A stretch of 64,000 bases of DNA. Source: Ciona savignyi (Eukaryota > Chordata > Ascidiacea > Phlebobranchia > Cionidae). The notes below the pieces were generated by a model that saw nothing but the letters and a program-made list of their open reading frames with translations, was not told the origin of the DNA and made no database searches. How positions within the stretch are numbered: position 1 is the stretch's first letter; every line of letters begins with the position of its first letter. Shown here piece by piece: positions 13,701 through 25,533 of the stretch. The stretch is taken from contig CH002883.1 in the NCBI GenBank assembly GCA_000149265.1, positions 725,845 to 789,844 on the forward strand, written 5' to 3'. The position numbers and the translations under genes were made by a program.

Positions 13701-13925
13701 TGATCACGTATGGCGACGCAGTTTCCAATTACGCACCTGATATATCGGTTGATGCAAAGGGGTCGATTTCGGCGAAGAATAAACCGCTTCTTCTTCTTGT
13801 TTTAAAGGTGACTTGGTCGGAGAAGATTTATTTTTTAGATACTTTAACTCTTGATAGATATCGTCTAGTTCGTGAATTGCCTTATCGAGCTGTGACGTGT
13901 CCACATCTACGTCGGGTGCCGCCAT
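10713..13925 (-). CDS. Unrecognised 426-aa protein with a C-terminal membrane segment
   Basis: Eleven exons in matching phase (5' to 3'): 13737-13925, 13478-13558, 13063-13193, 12913-13005, 12548-12692, 12125-12281, 11870-11980, 11439-11532, 11071-11186, 10904-11008, 10713-10771. The start MAAPDVDVDTSQLDKAIHEL sits in a good Kozak context and opens a short acidic helix (LDDIYQELKYLKNK). The long middle is low-complexity and probably disordered: proline run IIIPPPPYFPPTSP, acidic runs SDYDD and SDWDDDEWD, basic patches KKKR and the Ser/His/Arg stretch RRHSSHSSP. One hydrophobic helix (ILMAIFTLVACLLFIFMVIG), preceded by CMWC, lies about 20-40 residues from the end, followed by SVDRDIRAAIAAANPGT. 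With no signal peptide, a tail-anchored or type II membrane protein with a cytosolic disordered domain is likely (inference). I do not recognise the family. Confidence 0.75.
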
Positions 13926-15573
13926 TTCGGTGAAATAAATCACTCAATTAGTCAACAATAACTGTGTAAACTAACAAATCAAACAAAACCGCCACTGCAA
14001 TGCGATGTTAAACACATATAGGTATATAAACAAATATCCTGTCAAGTTGTTGTTTTTCTCAGACAACAAAATAAACTAAAAAATACGTTAGGTTGTAACA
14101 GTCGTACTCTGCCAACCAGGACCGTGTTCAAGCACTTTTTGTTCGTATTCCTAGGAAGCCTAACTTGTATTATCCCGTTCCAGCGGCATCAAACAATTCA
14201 TAGTAAAGTCCAGCACAATAACAACAAAATTACAATAGTATAACCTTGTTAATTTAAGTAAAACAATAATGCTGTTATTGAAACCTATATGTAAAGATTT
14301 GTTAATTAGAAACTTTTTTCTCATAATCGTTGGAATATTACATCTGATTTGAATGTACAACTTATCGGACAACTTAAATGAATGTTTTGACTTGGTATTG
14401 AACTCTTCTTTCCCCTTTTTGCCATGCTCTATATATTTAGGCTATTCCTCAATCAGTAACCATTTTCATCTGTATACCTCTTTTGTATTATGCTAATCTA
14501 TCTAAACGAGCCTTTAGCTGCAATAAGCCAAAATGTAGTCTAACGTATTTATGTTACATCACAATCATCAGGTGACGTATCAACCGTCGTTAGTTATCCG
14601 AAAATTTGGGCGGATGTTATTGACTCGGGTTTGTTTGATGTTTCAATTTATTCATTTGCATTCATATTTCGGCATGGAATGCAAAGAAAAAAAATCTTAC
14701 AGTTATTTTGTTTATTTTACGGTAGATTCAAATGCCTCTAAAGTATACTAAAAATGATTCATTATTAATTCAATGAACGATTTACTAAATATTAACTGCG
14801 ACAGTTTCACAACAGTATAATCGTCTGTTTTTTGGTCTTTTTTGGGCGTCTTTTGTAATTTACCGTTTTATGTTTATTATTTTTATAACATCATTTAGTA
14901 GAATTTGATTTAAACGCAGGTTTTGGAATATTTAAAAACATGCGTCACTGTTTTACGAAAATGACGACATATTTTACTTCTCATTGTGACCTTTAATTAC
15001 GCACGAAAAGAATAACACGTATTATCTTCTTGGTACATTTTGTTTAAGTGTTATCGCTACTGTCCATAATTTCGTATATTTCCAGTTTTTTGTAAATATG
15101 CATTTGCATGCCGCGTATTTTTGCTTATCATAAATGGTGCACTAAATAATTGGTGTGTTGCGCTAAAATATTACAATTGATGAATTCGTAAGCACTGCTC
15201 GAGAAAGCAATTATGGAGAGAATAATTTAGGATCGTATGGGATAGTCAATTTATTCCGGTATGTAGGACAACACCAATCGGTATGAAACGGAAATATTTA
15301 GGATAGAATCGATTTTTAAACAATATATAATGTTCGTTAAGTCCCTTTACCGAGGACCATACAGAAATAGCTTAGTGTGCAGCACAAAACACGCACCGGC
15401 ACCTTAGAGCACCTAATAAGCTGTACAGTGTTAAAGAGCTATTCTAATGTAAATATATATTCGGAGATATATATATAAAAGTACATTATAATGCACACTT
15501 AATCATGACCAACCAAAACTTGTAAAGTTATAGGCAATAACTAAACATTGCACAAGCCCAACAGCAGTAAATC
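13926..15573. other. Intergenic, AT-rich, no gene seen
   Basis: No supported exon, RNA or transposon end. It lies between the 5' end of the membrane-protein gene and a repeat. Confidence 0.5.
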
Positions 15574-16300
15574 AACTAAATAGTGTCAACCACGTGTTAT
15601 CTACCACCAGTTAAAATATATATATATATATATATTGACTGTGTGCTGTATGTTTCTGCATGCAGAAACTAATGGGTTACCGAGTTACCTATTCAAACAT
15701 GATATATCTGCTTTCTGAATAAATGACGTTGGCATACAAATATGAAATAAAAACAAAGAAAAAATGCTAACATTTTTAAATATTTAACTTGAATCATTGT
15801 TTTGTTCACACAGACGTAAAAAGACGAATTACTTATCCGATATAAATTTGGGGGATTGATTTTTGTAGAATACGACTAAATATACCGCTACATATTTTTA
15901 GACGATAACTAAGAAATAGTAAAGTTTGACTTGGAAAATTCTTTCTTTCCTGTTTGCGTNNNNNNNNNNNNNNNNNNNNNNNNNNNNNNNNNNNNNNNNN
16001 NNNNNNNNNNNNNNNNNNNNNNNNNNNNNNNNNNNNNNNNNNNNNNNNNNNNNNNNNNNNNNNNNNNNNNNNNNNNNNNNNNNNNNNNNNNNNNNNNTCA
16101 TTTTTTAGTTTTATTTTATTATTTTTCACTTTCTTTAATATTTAAAACCTTCCTTAATCTAAGATATCAAAAAAAATATCTAAAATGCGAGAAAATAGCC
16201 GTGGTGCTAATAACCTCGGGCCTGGCGAGAGTTTCCTTTAAAAATATTGAATCGAGAAATATTAAATCGAGAGGAATCGCATGGTTTACTTCACCACTGT
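15574..16300 (+). repeat. MITE family A copy interrupted by the assembly gap
   Basis: The left end AACTAAATAGTGTCAACCAC, an AT microsatellite (15617-15636) and TTTCTGCATGCAGAAA match the copy at 187. The base run before the gap (TTTCCTGTTTGCGT) and the sequence after it (CCTCGGGCCTGGCGAGAGTTT) match 42550-42870 of the full copy in the same order. So the gap lies inside this element. The right end is approximate. Confidence 0.7.
15960..16097. other. Assembly gap (138 N)
   Basis: Run of N. All predicted frames crossing it are artefacts. Confidence 1.
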
Positions 16301-16554
16301 GGAATGGAATAGCTTAAATAGCAAGTGAAATACTTTCTATTATGCTGTAAAAATAATTGATGCGTCGAATAGTTAATCCCTAGCGAGTCGGACTCTAATA
16401 CTAACACAATTTCAAAGTTCCCGTGATCAATGCACAGAACGCAAACAACAAAACTAAATATTGAAAATTCTCCCATTGTCTCCTTATTTATTAAACTTTA
16501 TTAAAACATAAAAAACGACAGTAATAATTGAATAGTTGTAGAAAAGTCCTAGGA

Positions 16555-16680
16555 TAGGATATTGATGTTTATCCCCGTGAATGGAAAAACCAAGGGGGTT
16601 AACACACGGCAATCGTCAGAATCCCTCGCGCCCACTGTCGGGTTACCGGAGCTAATCTGTCGGACAAAACATTATATAAA
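16555..16680 (-). repeat. SINE 3'-part fragment in sulfotransferase 3' UTR
   Basis: The segment with AACCAAGGGGGTTAACACA and CGGGTTACCGGA recurs at 30975-31085, and a weaker version at 35110-35205. It lies between the stop codon and the likely poly(A) signals (TTTATT at 16487-16492 and 16497-16502) of the sulfotransferase gene, so it would be transcribed within the 3' UTR. Confidence 0.7.
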
Positions 16681-16702
16681 CACGGTAGTACATCAACCAA
16701 TT

Positions 16703-17821
16703 TTAGATGGAATATTTGTCCCACAAGTGACAAGCATCGCTTTCACTACATCGTTCCTTGAGCGCCTGGTCCATATCAGAGGCCTGTCTGGTGGTCAGGT
16801 GGTTCTTCCAGTCCCCGGTTTTACCCTTTCGTATGAACGGAAGATCTTTTGGCCTTTTGTTTTCGGTCTGAAATACAAATGGTGTTATAAGCATGAAAAG
16901 TGTTGAACTAAAGGGGTTTAAGATAGTCACTTCAATATGGAATATCAACAAAATATATTCGTGGATTCAGTAGGGCTTAATTGAGGAGCAAAAAAGCGTA
17001 TAGAGATTGTAGGAAACCAGTATTTTGATAATTAAGCAAACATGTCAGTAATCACGCTCTGATTGATTATTTGCAATAAAACCTACACTTACCCAGATAT
17101 TTGCACTTTGCATGTGCTTGAAGCTACTAAGTTCGACAATTTTTTCCAACAACTTTCCGTTTTCTGATTTAAGATCCCTCTCGTATTCCTCACCAAGAAT
17201 TTTTGCAATTTTTAAAATCTCCTTTCTTGGATCTTGCTTCACGTCTTCATACAAAAGAAACATGACGTTTGGATCGTTCCGATGTTCGTACCAAATATTG
17301 ATGTGATCGAAGTAAGAATTAAATTCAACTTCTCCCTTCATATAGAGATCGTATAACTTGTTTATATCTGGATCTTCGGTTTGGTAAAGACTGGCAAAAC
17401 CTTTTATGTGAAAGAAATATGATACAAGCGCATCTTTTGGGTTCCTAGCTATGTATAAATACTTCGCTCTCGGGTTCTTGGGTACGAAGTTGTATGGCAA
17501 GTGAGTTTTGATGCATCGCGGAAATTCACTGTCGTCGATTAACTCAGCAGCTTCGCATCCATCAAACTCTAACATGGGCATACTTTTCCTTAAAAACCCC
17601 GGAAACGGATGTCCACGATGGATGACCAACCATGTCATATTGAGCAGCCAGGTGGTTCCAGTTTTAGGGTACGAACATACAAACACATCTCTGTTTTTCG
17701 CTGTATACCTTAAAGCTGAATCTAAATCAGCCTGCTCGCACCCAGCAGGAAAGTAAACTTCTTCGCCGCTTGCCGAGTCCTTCAATTTCACAAATTTTGG
17801 AATAGTATTGTCTTCATTCAT
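16703..17821 (-). CDS. Cytosolic sulfotransferase (SULT family)
   Basis: Two exons, 17093-17821 and 16703-16867, join in phase 0 to give 297 aa, the normal SULT length. The PAPS-binding loop YPKTGTTW is at residues 51-58. The catalytic histidine is in KTHLP (H107). The 3'-phosphate-binding segment is RNPKDALVSYFFH, and the C-terminal signature RKGKTGDWKNHLT lies in exon 2. The enzyme moves sulfate from PAPS to hydroxyls or amines of small molecules in the cytosol. The family is clear, but the SULT subfamily and substrate are not. Start chosen at the first in-frame ATG (MNEDNTIPKF). It is complete with no missing key residue. Confidence 0.95.
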
Positions 17822-19177
17822 ATTAGAATTCAGAGAATTCGTTCACAAAACTATGTACAAGTGAATAGCACCACTAGAAAACGGATTATACAGTATTACA
17901 TGCAAGCTACCAGTTAACGATTAACTAACCTACTTTGTGAAGTAGTCTCACAAGTATGGTGTGTTTTTAAAGACGGACTCTCGTGGTATCAGCACATGTT
18001 TATTTAAACCGTATTCAAGAGCAATGTACATATAACTTTGGGACCCGGTACTCTATTAAACTGTCTTACACTGCTTACTGTAAAGTAGTCTCTTGGGCAC
18101 TTTTGCAGCTTAAAATACGTGCTTAGAAAGTATACCGTCAAAACTATCTTGGTTACTTTTCAGCTTTACCACATTCATAAACGGGCATTTTTATTCTAAA
18201 AATGAAACTCTGCACAAAGAAAATCATTTACAGGCCATAACATATACCGCCTTGTGATGTAAAGAACTGTTGTATACCCTCATTGCGCTAAAATTAAGGT
18301 CCTGCTCAACGGTGCATGGACGAACAGTTACCGCAGCACTCGACGAATATAGAAAGAAATTCACGCATCAACGAGCAAACAATTTAGGGCTCAGCAAAAC
18401 CTTTGTAAAGTTATTAATTAGCCTGTTATTTAATACAAACTAATTTTAAACATTAAGCTTAATGCTTGGATTTTTTAAGCCTGAGCAAAAATCATGAAAC
18501 TAAATCAATCCGTTTTATATTAATAAGTCGTATTGAAAAGTATTATTCCGTTTCTATAATTCGTTGTCAGTCAGTGGTGTAGGTGGTTCTTTCAGAGTAA
18601 CTCTATGATGTAAAATAAAAAAAGTATTTTCCGAAACATTTCATTATGACATTGATATTCATTTTCATTATGACATAAGCTTTATTGATTAACTAAAGTC
18701 CAATTAATTTATTTTCTGAGCAGGTCTATATAGACTCTTAAAGAATATTTAAATAACAGACAACATGGATGCCATGGGGCTACTAAACTTGCAATTCGTA
18801 TTGTATTTATGCTCCGCGGCCGGCAGTTTATTTGACTTGTGTCATGTGTTTTAATAATATTTTTTTTATGTATAGAATTAAAGTTCATATACAGTAGGCC
18901 GCAAATTTTGGTAATAACTTAACGTAGAAGTGAAATGCAAGTTTAAGTTGGAAGAACGTGGTATTGCTAGAATTGCGGGTATTTGTTGCGGGTAACTAAA
19001 AGAATTGCGGGTAACTAAAAGTCCTAGTGTGCTTCGTCTGTTATATGAGGCTCCGTGAAAAGACGTAACAAACACAACATATTTATTGACAATGATGGGC
19101 GATAAAAATAAAAAATAACATACAGCGAATTAATAAGAAAGTGGAACTTGCGATTAAGGACAAAATTTAAAGTCCTG
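17822..19177. other. Intergenic, no gene seen
   Basis: AT-rich spacer. The only structure is a short tandem copy of AATTGCGGGTAACTAAAAG near 18970-19022 and a likely poly(A) signal for the next gene. Confidence 0.5.
19082..19087 (-). promoter_or_regulatory. Poly(A) signal (AATAAA on - strand)
   Basis: TTTATT on + is AATAAA on -, about 90 nt past the stop of the Ly6-CCP-vWA gene. Confidence 0.6.
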
Positions 19178-22100
19178 TTAGAGTTCATGATGTCCATCTG
19201 TATCGTGGGTGAGAGTAACCCCAGCGAAACCATGACTGTGGTTATTATGCAAACAATTCCGCTTTCTACACAAACGGTTACTAATGATAGCCAAGACTTG
19301 CTCTTTCCAACTTTCGACGTTCAATCCACGCTCCAACACTACGTAAGAACCCTCGCCAGCAATGTGGTTTAATTTGGTCTCGATTTCTTCACCGGGCTCT
19401 CCGAAACCAGCAGCTAAAATCTAACAGATTTTTGTTATGGTTATTCGACTATTTAACTTACACTTTACTCACGAATCATTTTAAAAAATTGCCTCGGGGC
19501 AGTCGAACCTAACAATTTTGGTAGACTACTATAACAAGTGCACCTCGATATTTGCAGCTGAAATTTGGTGAGCAGACGACTGCACTCGGTCGTCAGGAAA
19601 CAAAGAATGTAAAGACTCTCCCATCGTTAACACAAGAACTGATGACGGTTGGTTCTGTGAAGCGCCATCACGCGGTGGTATCGAATTAAATCGAGTAAGT
19701 ATCGTGTCCAAAGTGACGTGCGTTGCTGTTTCTGAAAAGAGTCGAACAACACACATAACGTAAACAACAAATACAATGATTAAATACCGATTACAAATAC
19801 CCAATATTTGCTTGCTTTTAACATTGTTAACTTACAAAAAATGTGTTTAATGTTGTTCAATTATGCAAAAACATATTTATCGATTGAATCATAATTGAAC
19901 ACGTGATTTTAATATTCAAATTCTACACTGTGAAGTCAATTATATACTATATAAAACATTTATACTAAATTAAAAATATTGTGTGAAAAAATGCTAAGGT
20001 CCCTATTTGACTTGCTACTTGCGAGTGGGATTTCGAACATTCTTACCTCCACTAATCAAATTAAACGGTAGCTCATTTAAGCTCCTTCTTAAAATTTCTT
20101 TGCTCGCAATAAACTCGGTGAAGTAATGATCTTTTGGTTCATCGCTGTATGGAAGGATTCCAATGTGCAGTGATTCGTTGTTTAAGGTCAGGGTGCTACA
20201 ATAACAAACATTAACTACAATAACAAACATAACTTAGATAATGTGCGTGAAAAGATAAAGGTCAAGGAGGACTAGACAGAACGTGACAAAATGGAAGCTT
20301 GAAAGACCATAACGTCTGCATTGTTATGTAAGTTGACGAAACTGTAGCGACCGCTTGTACCGCGTTGTGTATGCTGCCCTTTAGCACATCGCCTAATTAG
20401 AATGTATTGACATTTATGCGTACACTATAAAACAAGGTCTGTTAAAACCTAATTAGGATTCAACGAAATCTAAATCAATTCTTACCTTATACCCTGCATA
20501 AATAACGAGATTTTAATTTCCGAAAATAAAATGTGTATATGATGTTAGGAATGTGAGATCTTGTTATAAACTTCAGTTGTTGATTGTAAACCACCACTCT
20601 GTGTTGGACGGTGCACAACGACTAGTTTCGCTTTCCCCAAGGTTTAAAACATGCGCGAAAACCTACAAACCCAAACTATAAATATTTTGGCAGGCAATAC
20701 AACGTACTTGATAAGTGATTCAGTGATGTTGAGAAAACCAAACCAATCTGTCGGGCTGATACCACTCCAAGCGTCCAGAAGGATTAACATATTACCAGGA
20801 ACAATTGGAGGACAGGTAGCTGTAGACGGGAAATCGACTTTATATTGTTGTAGCAGAAAATTTTGTATTGCATAAATGCCAGTATTGATACTTTAGGCAA
20901 CCAAACGGTAAAAGACTGCACTATGAAACAGTTTCTGTCGCAATTTAGAGAAGTTTAACAGGATAACACCATTTTATTTTTTATGTTTAAGAAAGTGTTA
21001 TAGCCAATTTGACGATTCTTAATATTTTTTGAGTAAACTCACGTTCACAGCAATACGGGAACATGTCGTATTGCTCCGTTGGAAGACACCTATTGCTTTC
21101 GAAGGATCTTGGAAGCAAGTAATGATTTTCTTCGCATTGGAAGCTGCATACCGAGTGTACGAAAGTTTCGTTCGAGCAATATATTTCACCGTGGGGCATC
21201 GACTGCGTGGGGCAGCGTTTCGCTGCAAACATAAATTTGTTGATATAGATACGCTTTTTTGAATTTTATGACTGAATGGATGAAAACAAGAAATCAATTA
21301 TTACCGCCGCTGATACGTATTTTGTACGGTTATAAACAATTAAACGCAATTCATAATAGTGTATAGTTGCTATATAATAAGTGAATTCGTAAAAATTCAT
21401 AAAAAAAACTCAATCTATTAAAGTTTGCTGCGGTATGGGCAAAAATGTAAGTGCCATGCATAAATTAGGTAACATGCCCAAGTACACAAACGAGTACTTG
21501 ACTGGTATCACTCATGCCATTTGATTTTTCGCATGATAGCGTTATCAGCCGTTCGCTCGGAATTTAAAGTAATCTATGGGCCACCATTATGAAAACCACA
21601 CCGTTTTAGCTATCAACCCACGTTTACAAAGGGGAGCAGAGTTACTCCAATTCAACGAATCTTCGTCATCTACAACTTGACGTGTACACGTGACTTGTTC
21701 GTTGCCAACCATTTTAAAGTTCAAGTTGCAGGTAAAATTGCAAACTATCCCTTCCGTGTGAGAGCCATCCGGGCATGTTGTGGTTCCATTCTGTGGCCTC
21801 GGTACTGCACATCCGCAAACGGCTGTGGATTTTACAGAGGTAGAGTCTAAGCATATTGAAAAGTAAACTATAAAGCACTTATTACAAACAATGGCCTAGA
21901 CATGTTCCCCCATTTTACAGTCCGTCCATACTCTTGATTCCTTCAGTTCAGGATGCGTGATTTTTGGCAACATATTTTGGCGCATCACTCTTGACCACCA
22001 CTATCCAAGAGGGAATAAAAGTGGAATCGTATATTAACTCTAAAAGCTTACGTTGTAATTTACAAAATGGGTTATCATTATCCCACATCGCCCCACCAAC

Positions 22101-25100
22101 ACCATCACGAACACATGTCAAGCGAGTGGCTCCCCTGAGTACGTAATGCTCATCGCAGCTGAATTGACAACGATCACCGACGGATGAATCTCCAGTGCAA
22201 TTGACCATTCCATTCTCAATGGTCGGTCTGGTGGGCAGGCATCGCGCTAATCGAAAGGTAGTATTTAAGTAAAAGTATAAGAGATTTTTGCTTAATCCTC
22301 CGGTTGTTTTATTTTTAAATTGCAATAAAGATTAAACCACACTTACTCATATATACGATATTCGAGAAGGTAGATCAGTTTTATGTTATAACATGACGAG
22401 GTCAAACGTTAAAACCAACATAGAAATCCTACCTTTGCAGTAATAGTCTGCGGCATTACTCCATGACAGTTTCCCGTCAATTCCTCTAACACAAGTAGTC
22501 AGCATCTCTCCAACAGCAATATGTGAGTCTCTGCACTTGAATGAGCACACGGTTGCTTCGGAATGACGTCTTCGGTTGCACGTATATACCCCGAATGGCG
22601 GGACCGGCGGCTTCTCAGTGCAGAAGTCGAAGGCAAGATCACCTTGTTGAACAAACATTAATTTGTACGGCACGAGTTAGTTCTGTTTCGAAAATGTGTA
22701 CGCTAATGATAATGCTCATTTCATAATATATGATCCTGTGTTTACACAGTGCAGTTGTAGTATAGGTGCACAACTATAAACCTGATTACATTTTACCAAA
22801 GGTCGAGTCATGCAAAAATGAAACTTACGGATTCCGTCTAAGGAACATACTGGCTGAACGCCGCTCCAAGCAACTTCACTTACTCCCCTTCTATTTGTAC
22901 CGGGAATTCTTCGACAGAATATCATAGGAGATCCGGCCAGACGATGATCGCTTCGACATCGAAATCTACCATAAATATTGGTCAATATTAACAAATAACG
23001 TATTTACACTTCACAATCTTTGATCTGATCGTACGCTCTTGTGAAGGTTGCACGAAAAAACATTTTCGTTGAGTGATGTCAGATCACATTCATCATGGAA
23101 ATAGCCACTGTTTAACTATATCACATATTATAACCAAGGGAAAAATATTTTGTATAAATGGTTAAAATTACACATTCGCATTAGAGATTAGGCTCATAAG
23201 TGCGTTGTAAATTTACAGCGTGTAATCTATGCATATGGTGCATGTGCTTGGTCATTTTCTTTTTGATCGATTGCCTCACGATAAATAAACAAAAGGATTA
23301 ACATTACTTTACGAAGGTCGATCTGGTATTAACACATAGATTTCGTCGACATGACCTATCACATAGAACCTTACCAAACACAGAGTCCAATCTCTATTGT
23401 ATTTAAGTTCACACTTTCTAGCTTAAATCTAAAGCAAAAAGACAACAGAAGGGATAATGCGTGTCATAGTTGTGCGGCAGGGCAAAAGCAACGCTTTTTA
23501 TCTTGCCAAAGGAGACAAATCGAATACATATTCCACATTGTGATAACTCCGACAGGAGGGATGCTGGCTTGGCGTGTTTTACAGTACATATGAGTAAAAG
23601 GGGGCATACCTGCACACGCTACCCACGTCGTTCCCGCGAGTACAAGTAAAATTTCCCATGTTCAACTGCGTCACTGGAGGATGGCAGGATATGGCTCGGC
23701 AACTTGGAACCTGTTCCGTCCATCGCTTTACTCCGTTCGATTCAACTAAAATATATGATCGCTCATAGTATATATTTTTAATCCCCAAGGATCACAGGAA
23801 TAAATTAACTGCATAGAACAACATTGCAAGACAAAACTAATTATATTTAGCGATATATATATATTTAATTTGTATTTTACCACCGCAATATTAATAGTCT
23901 TTCATCTGTCCACTCATATATGTGGTCTTTTTACTGAGCAATGTAAGTTTTGATTCAGTGGTTTTAAACATATCGGTCAGCAACTGAAGTCATATAAACT
24001 ACAAGGAAAGTATGATATGGTTGTGGGGGCAAGAATGACGAATTTGTCGTGGCCCCCCCACACGCGGGACACACAACGAGCCTATCTAACTTACCACAAC
24101 GACTGGTTGCAGCGCCGTTCATACGGAAGCCAGTATCGCATGAATGTGTGCACACACTCGCAACCAAACTGCCCCGCGTACATGTTCGGCTACCGTGCAG
24201 AAGGGGGACCAGCGATGGACAACCTATGAGATAGAACATGGTCTATTTCATTCAGAAGTAGAAAGATCAAAGCAAAACAGTGTTGAACGGCTAATAAACA
24301 AGGGTTCAGCGGAGAATTTGATCTCGCTGAAAACAGGTGATAATCAATTTAAAATGTTTAATTTTTAGTTATTAAAGAAAATGGTCGCTTAGTACTATAG
24401 TACTTCACTCATTACTTTTGTTTTGCGGGACCAAATAAATAAAACTGCCTTTACTTACGTTACCATAAGCAACAAGTTAAAATGAATGAACACGTCCGGT
24501 TTAGAGGGTTCATTTAAAATGGATTTAGGGTGTCATGAATTAAAAATAATATGTCTTTACCTCCAAAGCAGGTTGCAACGCCAACGTTACAACGATCCGA
24601 GGTGCAACAGCATCGACATACTGAGTTCACGTCGTGTGGGTTGCACTGGACTGGATACCACGCGGGATTCGGGTTCTGTAGACGTAACATTGTATAAAAA
24701 CAAAAATTCATTAGAGATTTAACATTTTAAATTATAAAAATTGAATCGATTTTTATAGGGTGACGAGGAAGTATTTTAATGTTATCCGTTTGCGAAGAAA
24801 GATCACTAAAGCTGTCGGCGGGGTCAATCCGTGGAGATTAATGTCGTTGCTTGTTTACATGACCAGTAACCTCACCTGAATTCGATTGTCGTCACATGCG
24901 ATGCTTGATTTGCATTGCTTCCTTATCAACTTGCGCATCGTACCGAATCCTTCGTGGAAACGGACCTCGGTTTGGCAAGAATTCTGTAAAATAGCCACTG
25001 TTAAAACAATGTATTTAAAATTTAACGTATTAAGATATGTCCATAAATCTTTAGGGGAATTTTCCAATTGGACCATTTCCTTTTTTTTATTTTAGAGATT

Positions 25101-25533
25101 CACCATAACAGACATTACCAATTTCTGATAACATACGGCCGTGTTAAAACGTTTTTTGGATGTAGATATACTAAAGAATTGTACATTGAACAACTTTGTA
25201 ACACACTCGGAGTTCCCGCCAACTTATTTAGGCCAATATTCTACATTAAAGAAGTTGCCAAAATAAATGCATTTATATTTACCATATAACCATTCTATTT
25301 TAAAAACTGATAAACAATGTAAATTTACTTCGTTCACGTCGCATCTTTGCAAATGTCCCCGTCTATCGCATTCAGCATATGATGCCGCGTTAAAGCAAGT
25401 CATACAAACAAGACCTGTGAAGCAAAAGCACATTACCTTATAACCTTGTCACTGTGATGTGAAAATGTAACTTACTTTCTGCAACATCAAATGCACTGAA
25501 CAGTGTAAATAAACCAAAAAAGAATACATTCAT
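19178..25533 (-). CDS. Secreted Ly6/uPAR - six sushi - vWA protein
   Basis: Fifteen exons in full phase agreement give 756 aa: 25476-25533, 25329-25414, 24876-24983, 24561-24675, 24095-24223, 23610-23745, 22829-22965, 22433-22642, 22052-22246, 21622-21846, 21043-21222, 20708-20819, 20047-20195, 19544-19731, 19178-19420. Order: signal peptide MNVFFFGLFTLFSAFDVAE; a Ly6/uPAR three-finger domain (LVCMTCF ... QRCDVNE ... IRKQC ... CCCTSDRCN); six CCP/sushi modules, CCP1 and CCP2 together using three exons and CCP3-6 one phase 1-1 exon each; and a vWA domain (GNMLILLDAWSGIS, LHIGILPYSDEPKDHYF, SSVLVLTMGES). The MIDAS metal site is degenerate: DxSxS reads DAWSGIS, and the later Asp is Met (TMGES). 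The end is a short His-rich tail with no protease, GPI signal or membrane helix. CCP plus vWA recalls complement factor B without its protease; the role is unknown. CCP6 lacks the usual Trp. Confidence 0.88.

Noticed and set aside
15833-16317. Long frames of X residues across the N run
   Set aside because: Artefacts of translating the assembly gap; the flanks are MITE family A sequence.
16562-16906. 114-codon + strand frame over the sulfotransferase 3' exon
   Set aside because: Half is the SINE fragment, half is antisense to exon 2 of the sulfotransferase.
19178-25533. Calling the CCP-vWA gene complement factor B
   Set aside because: No serine protease domain, no cleavage-site basic pair before vWA, a degenerate MIDAS, and an extra Ly6/uPAR domain at the N-terminus.
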